From Tepidiphilus sp. (lineage in GTDB: Bacteria > Pseudomonadota > Gammaproteobacteria > Burkholderiales > Rhodocyclaceae): 32,610 nt of DNA. Within the stretch, counting starts at the first letter, position 1. Each line of letters begins with the position of its first letter. Made by a program: the position numbers and the translations under genes. The stretch covers positions 1 to 32,610 of the forward strand of contig JAQUGB010000003.1 in assembly GCA_028684345.1 (NCBI GenBank), read 5' to 3'. Shown here piece by piece: positions 14,667-22,740 of this stretch. The notes beneath the pieces are model-generated. The model did no database searches. It saw only the letters and a program-made list of their open reading frames with translations, and was not told the DNA's origin.

Positions 14667-16151
14667 ATGAACCTGCAAACCGTCGCCCCCCGGGGTATCG
14701 ATGTCCTCCGTGGCCTCAGTTTCACCGAGGCTGCAACGACCGCACCAGCGAGCGATACGTTCGCCCAGCTTCTCGAGCGCCGGAACGCCGAGACCCGAAA
14801 CGCATCACGCGAGAATCCCTCTGCCCCGAGGCCGGCGAACGAGCAACCGCCCTCGACGACGAACGCCACCCCGGAAAAACGCACCGACACGCCCGAGCCC
14901 CCTGCACCGACACAACCTGCACGCGACCCGGTCGAGCCGTCGACACCCACCGCCAACGGGGACGCAACGGCAACCGCACCCGCGGCAGTGTCAGAAACGG
15001 CGCAGTCTCAGGCGGTGTCCTCAAACCACGACACGAACGAGGAAAAGACTACTCCGCTCGAGGGCACGCTCCCACCCTCCGATCCCGGCCTTCTTCCCGG
15101 GGCAGTGATACTCCTTTCCACACCTGCAGCAAGCGGTGGCCCCAGCGCCTCCGAGCCGAAAACCGACGTCCTCGTGCCCTCGGCCGCATCGGCAGAAATT
15201 GCCGTCTCCCCTGCAGTTTCCGCCGCCACGAGCAAATCGGCCGAATCAACCGCCTCTGCCGCCTCTGCATCGCTCGAGGCCGCAGCCAAGCATTTTCGCT
15301 CCATCGTCCTAGAGGATCCCTCCCGCTCGCCCGTTTCCCCGACCGAGGATCCCGAACGACCCCTCGCCCCAGCCACCCCACAACCGCTGCAAACCGCAAT
15401 CGAACGCCTCTTGCGCGACGCGAACGAATCCTCGGTCTCGGTCACCCCCCTGCCCGAGCACGCCCAACGCAGCCCTCGAGCCAGCCGGCAGGGGCTACCC
15501 TTGCCTGAAGGGGTCGTGCCGCCATTCGATCGCGGCCCCAAATCGGACATGACTCAGGCGACGCCGATCACGCTGCAGCCAGACCCTCTGAATACGTCCG
15601 AAGGCGTAGAAAAAGGCACGATACCCTCTGGACATCCTGCCGAAGGAAGCGCTGCCTCGCGTCACCCTGCGCTTTCCTCTTTCTCCCCCGCCCCGTCTTC
15701 CTCACCGGCCGCGGAAACGCGCACGCTCTCCGTGCATACGCCGCCCGCCGAAGTGGAACGCTGGGCGAGCGAAACCACGCAGCGCCTGGTCTGGCTGGCT
15801 GGGCGCGGCGAGACCAAAGCCGAGCTCCAGCTCACCCCGCCTTCGCTCGGCAAGCTGGAAATCAGCCTCATCGTCAACAACGATCAGCTCACGGCGCATT
15901 TCGTCGCGGCCAGCCAGGCCACCCGTGACGCCCTCGAGCATGCCCTGCCCCACTTGCGCGAGCAGCTCGCCCAGGCCGGTATGTCGCTGGGGCAAACGAG
16001 CGTGAGCACGGGGGATTCTTCCGACCAGCAAGACCAGAACGGATCCGCTTCCACCCCCGCCACGAACGAGGGTCGCTCCCAAGCATCCCCTGCCAGAGAG
16101 GAGGATGTGGGGCGCTTACTGCAGCGCGGCTTGATCGACCACTACGCCTGA
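14667..16151 (+). CDS. fliK: flagellar hook-length control protein FliK
   Basis: A 494-residue protein with the FliK layout. A long disordered Pro/Ser/Thr/Glu-rich N-terminal part (to ~350) serves as the secreted ruler. The compact C-terminal Flg_hook domain has LVWLAGRGETKAELQLTPPS, LGKLEISLIVNNDQLTAHFV and ALEHALPHLREQLAQAGMSL, followed by a Gln/Ser/Asp tail. The L-x-P-x-x-L-G-x-L core around residues 390-400 is the family signature. FliK measures the hook and then triggers FlhB to change export specificity. CGGGAGTG precedes the ATG at 14667. It is the first gene behind the sigma-54 promoter. Confidence 0.93.
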   Translation: MNLQTVAPRGIDVLRGLSFTEAATTAPASDTFAQLLERRNAETRNASRENPSAPRPANEQPPSTTNATPEKRTDTPEPPAPTQPARDPVEPSTPTANGDATATAPAAVSETAQSQAVSSNHDTNEEKTTPLEGTLPPSDPGLLPGAVILLSTPAASGGPSASEPKTDVLVPSAASAEIAVSPAVSAATSKSAESTASAASASLEAAAKHFRSIVLEDPSRSPVSPTEDPERPLAPATPQPLQTAIERLLRDANESSVSVTPLPEHAQRSPRASRQGLPLPEGVVPPFDRGPKSDMTQATPITLQPDPLNTSEGVEKGTIPSGHPAEGSAASRHPALSSFSPAPSSSPAAETRTLSVHTPPAEVERWASETTQRLVWLAGRGETKAELQLTPPSLGKLEISLIVNNDQLTAHFVAASQATRDALEHALPHLREQLAQAGMSLGQTSVSTGDSSDQQDQNGSASTPATNEGRSQASPAREEDVGRLLQRGLIDHYA

Positions 16152-16248
16152 AAGGGGAATTGAGCTGGGTCGATGGCGCTTTTCGGCGCTCGGCGGAGGA
16201 TAATGTCGCGCTATCCTGACTCAAGAACGATCGCGAGCGAGAAGACCC

Positions 16249-16836
16249 ATGGCCAAGCCCGAGGAAAAACCGGAGAGCGAAACCGCCACCCCCGAAGCCG
16301 CTACCGGCATCAGCAAGAAGACCAAGCTACTCGTCCTGCTGCTGGTCGGGCTTCTGCTGCTGGCGTTGCTCGCGCTCGGTGCCCTGACGCTGCTGCTCAT
16401 CAAACAGCGCAGCGCCCAATCAGGGGAGGGAGCCGATCACCCCTCGGTTACCCGACCCACCACCCCCCCACCGATCACCGTCAACCCGAGTTCGCCGCCC
16501 GTGTTCGTGGCGCTCGACCCCTTCGTCGTCAACCTCGCGCCGGGTGAAGGCGAGCGCTATCTTCAGACCATCATCGTCCTGCGCCTGGTCGACCCGAAAT
16601 TCGATGTCACCCTCAAACAGTATCTCCCCGAAGTACAGCACCGGATCAATCTGTTGCTCTCGAGCAAGCTACCCTCGGAGCTCGTCACCCCCCAAGGGCG
16701 AGAACAACTCGCACGTGAGCTCACCGACGAGATCAACCGTGTGCTCGGCTATCCTCCCCCTCCTGCCGGTCAGCAACCGCTGGGGCCGACCGGCCCCGTC
16801 CAAGCGGTACTCTTCCGCTCCTTCATCATCCAATAG
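16249..16836 (+). CDS. fliL: flagellar basal body-associated protein FliL
   Basis: A 195-residue inner-membrane protein. It has a short charged cytoplasmic N-terminus, one membrane helix at about residues 27-51 (LLVLLLVGLLLLALLALGA), a Pro/Thr-rich linker and a periplasmic stomatin-like domain. That domain contains VALDPFVVNLAPGEGERYLQTIIVLRLVDP, then LPEVQHRINLLLSSKLPSEL and a closing VLFRSFIIQ. FliL rings surround and stabilise MotAB stators. The start at 16249 has GAGAAG upstream; a GATAAT at 16199-16204 may add a secondary promoter. The tail VLFRSFIIQ is typical of the family. Confidence 0.94.
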   Translation: MAKPEEKPESETATPEAATGISKKTKLLVLLLVGLLLLALLALGALTLLLIKQRSAQSGEGADHPSVTRPTTPPPITVNPSSPPVFVALDPFVVNLAPGEGERYLQTIIVLRLVDPKFDVTLKQYLPEVQHRINLLLSSKLPSELVTPQGREQLARELTDEINRVLGYPPPPAGQQPLGPTGPVQAVLFRSFIIQ

Positions 16837-16859
16837 CGAAACACACTCGGACGACGACC

Positions 16860-17879
16860 ATGGTGGGCGGCGGCGAATTCCTGACGCAAAAAGAAGTCGA
16901 CGAGCTCTTGCGGGACGTAACCGGCGAGACCGAAGAGCCCGAGACGTCCGACGGCGAGGGAGAAGGCGGCATCCGCCCCTACAATCTCGCCACGCAAGAG
17001 CGCATCGTGCGCGGGCGCATGCCCACGCTCGAGCTCATCAACGAGCGCTTCGCCCGCAACTTGCGCATCGGCCTGTTCAACTACATCCGGCGCAACGTCG
17101 AAGTCGCCGTGGGCACCCTGCACGTACAGAAATACGCCGAATTCCTGCGCAACCTCGTCATCCCTTCCAACCTCAACCTCGTGCAGATGAAACCCTTTCG
17201 CGGCACGGGGCTGATCGTGATGGAGCCCAACCTCATCTTCCTCGTGGTCGACATCCTCTTCGGCGGCGACGGGCGCTTTCGTACCCGCATCGAAGGGCGC
17301 GACTTCAGCCCCACGGAGCAGCGCATCATCCTGGGCATGCTCAACGTGATCTTCGAGGAATACCAGAAATCCTGGGCGCCGGTCTATAAGATCGAACTCA
17401 ACTACGTGCGCTCGGAGATGAACCCCCAATTCGCCAATATCGCCACGCCCTCCGAGATCGTCGTCACCTCCCAGTTCTCACTCGACTTCGGCATCGGCCA
17501 AGCCAACCTGATGCTGTGCTGGCCCTACTCCATGCTCGAGCCCGTGCGCGACATTCTCTACTCGACGATGCAGAGCGACCAGATGACGCAAGACACGCGC
17601 TGGACCCGCAATCTCGGTCGCCGCCTCATGGAAGCAGAAGTGGAACTGCGCGCCGAACTGGGCCATGCCGACATGGTCCTGGCCGACATCGTGGAAATGC
17701 GCGTGGGCGACGTCATACCGCTCGAAGTCCCTGAATTGGTGACGATGTTTTGTGAGAACATCCCGGTGCTGCGCGGCCAGTACGGCACGCGCGAAGGCCA
17801 CTATGCGATCAAGGTCGACCATTTCGTCGCCGAAGAAGAACCGGACGAGGAGGATTCCAAATTCTCCCCCCCGACATGA
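16860..17879 (+). CDS. fliM: flagellar motor switch protein FliM
   Basis: A 339-residue C-ring protein. The N-terminal EFLTQKEVDELL (residues 6-17) is the CheY-P binding peptide. A linker of ~30 acidic residues precedes the CheC-like middle domain (RPYNLATQERIVRGRMPTLE, ERFARNLRIGLFNYIRR), and the C-terminal SpoA domain (about 255-330) pairs with FliN. The ATG at 16860 has only a weak ribosome binding site. It follows fliL by 23 bases and is followed by fliN. Confidence 0.97.
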   Translation: MVGGGEFLTQKEVDELLRDVTGETEEPETSDGEGEGGIRPYNLATQERIVRGRMPTLELINERFARNLRIGLFNYIRRNVEVAVGTLHVQKYAEFLRNLVIPSNLNLVQMKPFRGTGLIVMEPNLIFLVVDILFGGDGRFRTRIEGRDFSPTEQRIILGMLNVIFEEYQKSWAPVYKIELNYVRSEMNPQFANIATPSEIVVTSQFSLDFGIGQANLMLCWPYSMLEPVRDILYSTMQSDQMTQDTRWTRNLGRRLMEAEVELRAELGHADMVLADIVEMRVGDVIPLEVPELVTMFCENIPVLRGQYGTREGHYAIKVDHFVAEEEPDEEDSKFSPPT

Positions 17880-17933
17880 TCGACGGGAAAGACCTCCTCT
17901 CCCCTTTCCTGAGTCCTGCGTAAGGATTTTCCC

Positions 17934-18473
17934 ATGGCCGAGAACGAAACCCCCAAGGAAGAAGACCAGGTCAGCGCCGACGACTGGGCCGCAGCGATGC
18001 AGGAACAGCAAAGCCAGGCCGGCGAAGGCGATGCAGCGCGCCACGAAGACGAATGGGCGGCGGCGCTGGCCGAACAGGCGCAACACGACGACGAGATGGC
18101 CCGCGTCGCCCAAGAGCTCAAGCAGGCGAGCGACCCCTACCAGCCCAAACCCGCCAAGGATCTCTTCCCCGAATTCGGCGCCGGCGGTGCTGAGGGCGAC
18201 AAGCTCAACGACTTCAAGATGATCCTCGACATCCCGGTGCGCGTCACCGTGGAGCTGGGGCGCACGAAACTCGCGATCCGCGACGTGCTGCAGCTCGCGC
18301 ACGGCTCGGTGATCGAGCTCGAGGGGCTTGCCGGCGAGCCGATGGACGTGCTCGTCAATGGTACGCTCATCGCCCAGGGCGAAGTGGTCGTGGTCAACGA
18401 GAAGTTCGGCATCCGCCTCACCGACATCATCACGCCGGCCGAGCGGATGCGCAAGTTGCGGCAGGAGGGCTGA
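17934..18473 (+). CDS. fliN: flagellar motor switch protein FliN, long form
   Basis: A 179-residue protein. The C-terminal ~90 residues are a canonical SpoA domain (LDIPVRVTVELGRTKLAIRD, GSVIELEGLAGEPMDVLVNG, VVVNEKFGIRLTDIITPAERM) that builds the base of the C ring with FliM. The first ~85 residues are acidic, Gln/Ala-rich and contain DDWAAAMQEQ and DEWAAALAEQ, an imperfect duplicated motif. E. coli FliN is ~137 residues, so the N-terminal extension is longer than the textbook form, as is common in this group. AAGGA lies before the ATG. This is the last flagellar gene on the plus strand here. Confidence 0.95.
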   Translation: MAENETPKEEDQVSADDWAAAMQEQQSQAGEGDAARHEDEWAAALAEQAQHDDEMARVAQELKQASDPYQPKPAKDLFPEFGAGGAEGDKLNDFKMILDIPVRVTVELGRTKLAIRDVLQLAHGSVIELEGLAGEPMDVLVNGTLIAQGEVVVVNEKFGIRLTDIITPAERMRKLRQEG

Positions 18474-18475
18474 AG

Positions 18476-18504
18476 GAGGGGCAGGCCAGGACGTCCCGCC
18501 CCTC
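18476..18504. terminator. hairpin between convergent fliN and htpG
   Basis: GAGGGGC (18476-18482) pairs with GCCCCTC (18498-18504) around a 15-base loop. It is placed between the fliN stop and the htpG stop. There is no T run on either strand, so it may only stabilise 3' ends. Confidence 0.4.
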
Positions 18505-18510
18505 GATGTG

Positions 18511-20430
18511 TCACGCGGTCGGCGTGAGCAGCAGGCGGTTCATGCGCTGCACGAAAGCCGCCGGATCCTCCAGTTTTCCCCCTTCGGCCAGCAGAGCCTC
18601 CTCATAGAGGAGCAACGCCCAATCGGCGAACGCTTCGTCGGAGGCGGCCTGCAGCCTAGCGATCACCGGGTGCGTCGGGTTGAGCTCGAGGATGGGCTTG
18701 TGCGCCGGCACCTCCTGCCCGAGCTCGCGCAGCAGCCGCGCGAGCTGCATCCCCGGCTCGTGCTCCTCGACCACCAGACAAGCGGGAGCCTCCGTGAGCC
18801 GCGAGGAGACCCGCACCGCCTTGACGCGTTCACCCAAAGCCGTTTGCAACCGTTCGAGCAACGGCTTGAGCCGCTCGTCGGCCTCCTCACGCGCCTTTTT
18901 CTCCTCTTCCGACAGCAGCGCCGACTCCATCTCGCCCTTGGCGACGGAGGCGAGCGGCTTGCCCCGATACTCGGGCAGATAGGCCACCCACCATTCGTCG
19001 ATGCGATCGGCAAGCAGCAGCACCTCGATCCCTTTCTGGCGGAAAGCCTCCAGATGCGGGCTGTGGCGCGCCGCGGCGAAGGATTCCGCCGTGAGGTAGT
19101 AGATGCGCTCCTGGCCCGGTTTCATGCGTTCCAGGTAGTCGTCGAACGAGACCGTCTCTTCGGACGAGTCGTTGTGCGTGGACGCAAAGCGCAAGAGACC
19201 GGCGATGCGCTCGCGGTTGGCCGGGTCCTCGATGATCCCCTCTTTGAGCACGCGGCCGAACTCGCGCCAGAACCGAGCGTATTTCTCCGGCTCGTTCTTG
19301 GCGAGCTGCTCGAGCAGCCCCAGCACGCGTTTGGTGACGCCGGCACGGATCGCCTCGATCTCGCGCGAATCCTGAAGCATCTCGCGCGAGACGTTGAGCG
19401 GCAGATCGGCCGCGTCGACCACGCCGCGCACGAAGCGCAGGTAGCGCGGCAGCAACCGCTCGGCATCCTCCAGCACGAAAACGCGCCGCACGTAGAGCTT
19501 GAGCCCGTGACGCGGCGTGCGCTCGAAGAGGTCGAACGGCGCACGCTGCGGCAGGTAGAGGAGCATCGTGTATTCGTGCCGGCCCTCCACCTTGGCGTGC
19601 GTCCAGGCCAGCGGCGCCTCGAAGTCGTGCGCCACGTGTTTGTAGAATTCGATGTATTCCTCTTCGGAGATCTCCTGCTTGGCGCGGGCCCACAGAGCGG
19701 AGGCGCGATTGACTTGCTCCCATTCTTCTTCCTTGACGAGCTCGGCGCGGTCCTCGTCCCAGCGTTCCTTGCGCATCAGGATGGGCCAGAGAATGTGATC
19801 GGAATACTTGCGGATGAGCTCGCGCAGCCGCACCCCCGAGAGAAACTCGTCTTCGCCCTCGCGCAGGTGCAGCACCACCTCGGTGCCCCGCTCGGGACGT
19901 TCGATCTCGGTCACTTCGAAGGTGCCGGCGGCATCCCCCGTCATGGCGCATTCCCACAGCACGCCGGCGCTCGCTGGCAGCCCGGCGCGGCGCGAGCGCA
20001 CGGTGACGCGATCGGCCACGATGAAGGCGGAGTAGAAACCGACGCCGAACTGCCCGATCAGGCGCGCATCGGCCTGCCCCCCGGCACCGAGCTTTTGCAG
20101 GAACTCGCGTGTGCCCGACTTGGCGATGGTACCCAGATGGGTTACCGCCTCCTCACGGCTCATGCCGATGCCGTTGTCGCGGATCGTCACGGTACGTGCA
20201 GTGCGGTCGTAATCGACCCAGATTTTGAGTTCGCCGTCGCCCTCGAAGAGCTCCGGCTGCTGCGCCGCCTCGAAGCGCAGCTTGTCGCAGGCATCCGACG
20301 CGTTCGAGATCAGCTCGCGCAGGAAGATCTCCTTGTTCGAGTAGAGCGAATGCACCACCAGGTGCAGGAGCTGCTGCACCTCGGCCTGGAATTCCATCTT
20401 CCGGCGAGTTGCGTCGTTCGTTTCAGCCAT
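18511..20430 (-). CDS. htpG: molecular chaperone HtpG (Hsp90)
   Basis: A 639-residue Hsp90 of normal bacterial length. The N-terminal GHKL ATPase domain shows FLRELISNASDACDKL (36-51) with the Glu/Asn catalytic pair and DNGIGMSREEAVTHLGTIAKSGT. The middle domain has the FYSAFIVADRV and YVRRVFVLEDAERLLPRYLRFVRGVVD blocks, with the catalytic-loop RxxQ-type region further on. The C-terminal dimerisation region ends at QRMNRLLLTPTA. Cytosolic ATP-driven folding of client proteins is the established role. GGTGAG precedes the ATG. It follows greB on the same strand with a 63-base gap. A very long open frame on the opposite strand is a shadow of its GC-rich codons. Confidence 0.97.
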   Translation of the reverse strand: MAETNDATRRKMEFQAEVQQLLHLVVHSLYSNKEIFLRELISNASDACDKLRFEAAQQPELFEGDGELKIWVDYDRTARTVTIRDNGIGMSREEAVTHLGTIAKSGTREFLQKLGAGGQADARLIGQFGVGFYSAFIVADRVTVRSRRAGLPASAGVLWECAMTGDAAGTFEVTEIERPERGTEVVLHLREGEDEFLSGVRLRELIRKYSDHILWPILMRKERWDEDRAELVKEEEWEQVNRASALWARAKQEISEEEYIEFYKHVAHDFEAPLAWTHAKVEGRHEYTMLLYLPQRAPFDLFERTPRHGLKLYVRRVFVLEDAERLLPRYLRFVRGVVDAADLPLNVSREMLQDSREIEAIRAGVTKRVLGLLEQLAKNEPEKYARFWREFGRVLKEGIIEDPANRERIAGLLRFASTHNDSSEETVSFDDYLERMKPGQERIYYLTAESFAAARHSPHLEAFRQKGIEVLLLADRIDEWWVAYLPEYRGKPLASVAKGEMESALLSEEEKKAREEADERLKPLLERLQTALGERVKAVRVSSRLTEAPACLVVEEHEPGMQLARLLRELGQEVPAHKPILELNPTHPVIARLQAASDEAFADWALLLYEEALLAEGGKLEDPAAFVQRMNRLLLTPTA

Positions 20431-20493
20431 CGTCTCACCCCTGTCGATCGTCGTTCGGAATCCCTTCGTTTCTGGGCATGGAAGGGGAAATTT

Positions 20494-21051
20494 TCAAGAG
20501 GAGGGTTCGTAGCGGATGTCGACGATTTCCACCTCGCGCACGCCGCCCGGCGTCAGAATACGCACCACGTCGCCCAATTCGGCCTTGAGCAAGCCGCGCG
20601 CGAGCGGCGCGATCCAGCTCACCTTGCCCTCGCCCGCGTCGGCCTCGTCGACCCCGACGATCTGCCAGGTCTCTTCGGTCTCGGTATCCAGATCGCGGAT
20701 CGTCACCGTCGCCCCGAAGAAGACGCGGTCGGTCTGCGTCTGTTCGCGCGGATCGACCACCACGGCCGATTCCAGCCGTTTGGTGAGGTAACGCAGGCGC
20801 CGGTCGATCTCACGCAGGCGGCGCTTGCCATAGATGTAGTCGCCGTTCTCGGAACGGTCACCGTTGCTCGCCGCCCAAGCCACCGTCTCGACGAGTTGCG
20901 GGCGCTCGACCTTGACGAGCCGCTCGAACTCCTCGCGCAAGGCGCGATACCCCGCTGGCGTCATGTAGTTCTTGAACCCGGGAAAGCTCTGGACCTCGAC
21001 GAGCTCTTCGTCCTCGTCGGCCTCGCTCTCGCGCACGAATGCCTTGCTCAT
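20494..21051 (-). CDS. greB: transcription elongation factor GreB
   Basis: A 185-residue Gre factor. After an acidic N-terminal extension (residues ~8-19) comes the coiled-coil hairpin with the catalytic acidic tip NGDRSENGDY (63-72), and then the FKBP-like C-terminal domain (VFFGATVTIRDLDTETEETW to GDVVRILTPGGVREVEIVDI). The GDRSENGDYxY form and KRRLREIDRRLRYLTKRL favour GreB over GreA. It rescues backtracked RNA polymerase by stimulating transcript cleavage. The ATG at 21051 follows AGGAGCTCGC. The N-terminal ~25 residues are longer than in E. coli GreB. Confidence 0.93.
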   Translation of the reverse strand: MSKAFVRESEADEDEELVEVQSFPGFKNYMTPAGYRALREEFERLVKVERPQLVETVAWAASNGDRSENGDYIYGKRRLREIDRRLRYLTKRLESAVVVDPREQTQTDRVFFGATVTIRDLDTETEETWQIVGVDEADAGEGKVSWIAPLARGLLKAELGDVVRILTPGGVREVEIVDIRYEPSS

Positions 21052-21086
21052 GCGAGCTCCTCCTGAAGTGCCAAGAAAAACGGTAA

Positions 21087-21094
21087 AGTATAGT
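21087..21094. promoter_or_regulatory. overlapping divergent -10 elements (greB / hydrolase)
   Basis: AGTATAGT contains TATAGT (21089-21094) for the plus-strand hydrolase gene and, on the minus strand, TATACT (21092-21087) for greB. Both -35 regions are poor, so these are candidates only. Confidence 0.35.
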
Positions 21095-21120
21095 CTTCGA
21101 TTCTGCCGGAGGGTTCCACC

Positions 21121-21858
21121 ATGACGTTCGCCACAGATCCGCTCGTCGTCCTCATCCACGGCGCCGGACACGACCGGCGCATCTGGTGGGCCGTCACCCT
21201 GGGGCTGAGCCGGCTGGGCTGGCAGGTGAGCGCCCCCGACCTTCCGGGACACGGTGCCGACGAACGTGCGCCGTGCCCCACCATCGAGGAATACGCGGCG
21301 GCGCTCGCCGTCGGTCTCGATCCCGAGCGCCCGATCGTCGCCGTCGGCCACAGCATGGGCTCGCTCGTGGCGCTCGAACTCGCCGCGCGGCTGGGTGAGC
21401 GCTGCCGCGGACTCGCGCTCATCGGCACGGCGCTGCCGATGGCGGTGAGTGCAGAATTGCTCGAGCGTGCCGCCGAGCCGCGCGCCGCCTGCCAGCTGAT
21501 GGAACCCTGGGCCTTCGGGGCACGCGCCCGGAACACGGGGCTGCCGCGTGCCGTGCAGGAACTCGTGCTGGAACAACGCCCCGGCGTGCTCGCCAACGAC
21601 CTGCGCGCTTGCGCCGCCTACGCCGCCGAACCGGCGCTGGAGCGCGCCAAGGCAATGACCGCGCCGGCGCTCTTTCTCACCGGCGCACAAGACCGGATGA
21701 CGCCCGTCAAGGCCGCGACCCGCCTGTGGGAAACGCTGGCGCGACGCGAAGCCGCCTGCACCTGGCAGACGCTCCCCGGCGTGGGGCACACCCCGATGCT
21801 GGAAGCGCCGCTCACCTTGCGCTGGCTGCTACATCGTTTCCTGCGCAACTGCCGCTGA
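21121..21858 (+). CDS. alpha/beta-fold hydrolase
   Basis: A 245-residue soluble hydrolase with a full catalytic triad. Nucleophile S78 lies in GHSMGS, D191 in LTGAQDRMTP and H223 in VGHTPML; the oxyanion-hole motif is HGAGHDRR (13-20). The cap region is short (about 110-165). Family members include esterases, haloperoxidase-like and C-C bond hydrolases; the substrate cannot be told. No signal peptide is seen. GGAGGG precedes the ATG. It stands alone on the plus strand, divergent from greB and convergent with the phosphatase-like gene, and is followed at once by a 12 bp hairpin. Confidence 0.9.
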   Translation: MTFATDPLVVLIHGAGHDRRIWWAVTLGLSRLGWQVSAPDLPGHGADERAPCPTIEEYAAALAVGLDPERPIVAVGHSMGSLVALELAARLGERCRGLALIGTALPMAVSAELLERAAEPRAACQLMEPWAFGARARNTGLPRAVQELVLEQRPGVLANDLRACAAYAAEPALERAKAMTAPALFLTGAQDRMTPVKAATRLWETLARREAACTWQTLPGVGHTPMLEAPLTLRWLLHRFLRNCR

Positions 21859-21885
21859 GGAAACGCTGAATTCTTCAGCGTCTCC
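21859..21885. repeat. hairpin made of two copies of the dispersed GGGARRCGCTGAA repeat
   Basis: GGAAACGCTGAA (21859-21870), loop TTC, TTCAGCGTCTCC (21874-21885): a 12 bp stem with one mismatch, starting right after the hydrolase stop. It probably serves as a 3' end for the two convergent genes although no T run follows. The 14 bases 21871-21884 reappear inverted at 2803-2816. Confidence 0.7.
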
Positions 21886-21904
21886 CTGAGCCGATCGCTC
21901 CGTT

Positions 21905-22732
21905 TCAGAATTCGAGCTCGAGCACGATCGGTTGATGGTCGGAAGCGGCCGTCTCCTGCTCCACGAAGAAATCCCGCACGGCCGGCCGTAGCGCCTCGCT
22001 CACCCAGGCGTAGTCGCAGCAGTAAGGATGATCGGGCCACTCCGCCCCGTGCAATCCCACCGTGTGCACGTGCGGCGCCGCCCCATGCACCAGGCGCCAG
22101 GCGTCGAACCACAGACCGCTTTCCTCGAGCAGACGGTACTCCTCGTCTTCTGGGGCGAAGTTCCCGTCCCCTAGCCATACCGCCTCCGCCGGCCGCGGCC
22201 AGGCGCGGAAGGTCGCCTCTTCCTCGTCCCTGCCGCCCTCCGGCCAGGCGAGGATTTCCCGCTGATGTTCGACGAGGGCTTGCACCTGCTCCAGACGCTG
22301 ACGCCGCGAGTAGTATTCCAGATGCGTCGTCGCCACGCGCAGCCGATGCTCGCCCACCCGCACCGTCGCCTCGAGCAACACCCGCGGCATGCACTTGTCG
22401 GTCTCCGGCGGCGGGTAGGGCAGGCTCAGGCGCAGCACCTGCTCCACCGGCAGGCGACTTCCCAGCCAGTTGCCGAAGAGCGCCCGGCCGCCGTGCGCGC
22501 GCGGCACGTCGAGCGCCGGGGCGTAGAATCCTCGATACTCCGGCAAGGCGCCGCGCAGGATGGCCGGTCCGTCCTCGCCGCGCGAACCGGGCAGTTCGTC
22601 GAAACGGCTCGCCACTTCCTGCAGGCAGAGCACGTCGGCGTCGAACGCGCGCAGCACCTTCAGGATCCGCGCCCAATCGACGCGTCCATCCGCCCCTCGC
22701 CCCCACTGGATGTTCCAACTGACGATGCGCAT
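21905..22732 (-). CDS. endonuclease/exonuclease/phosphatase family protein
   Basis: A 275-residue protein of the EEP (DNase I-like) fold. The metal and catalytic residues are visible: N7 in SWNIQWG, E39 in LCLQEV, H137 in TTHLEYYS, D189/N191 in WLGDGNF and D265-H266 in SDHQP. The canonical GDFN is GDGN here. The Cys-rich HPYCCDYAWVS before the C-terminus is a recognisable family element. It could act on nucleic acid or a phosphodiester lipid/sugar; no substrate is implied. GGGGGAAG before the ATG overlaps the stop of the upstream PilZ gene (8-base gap), so the two are likely cotranscribed. Confidence 0.9.
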   Translation of the reverse strand: MRIVSWNIQWGRGADGRVDWARILKVLRAFDADVLCLQEVASRFDELPGSRGEDGPAILRGALPEYRGFYAPALDVPRAHGGRALFGNWLGSRLPVEQVLRLSLPYPPPETDKCMPRVLLEATVRVGEHRLRVATTHLEYYSRRQRLEQVQALVEHQREILAWPEGGRDEEEATFRAWPRPAEAVWLGDGNFAPEDEEYRLLEESGLWFDAWRLVHGAAPHVHTVGLHGAEWPDHPYCCDYAWVSEALRPAVRDFFVEQETAASDHQPIVLELEF

Positions 22733-22740
22733 TCTTCCCC

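Noticed and set aside
14667..16151. Horizontal origin of fliK because of its odd composition
   Set aside because: Pro/Ser/Thr-rich disordered sequence is normal for FliK rulers; the operon position is standard.
20462..20486. Hairpin CCCTTC/GAAGGG between greB and htpG as terminator
   Set aside because: Only 6 bp with a 13-base loop and no T run on the minus strand; read-through from greB into htpG remains possible.
18328..21066. A 912-codon open frame on the plus strand across htpG and greB
   Set aside because: It is antisense to two clearly conserved genes. Its protein is Arg/Leu/Gly/His-rich without any domain, and the GC-rich third positions of htpG explain the lack of stops.
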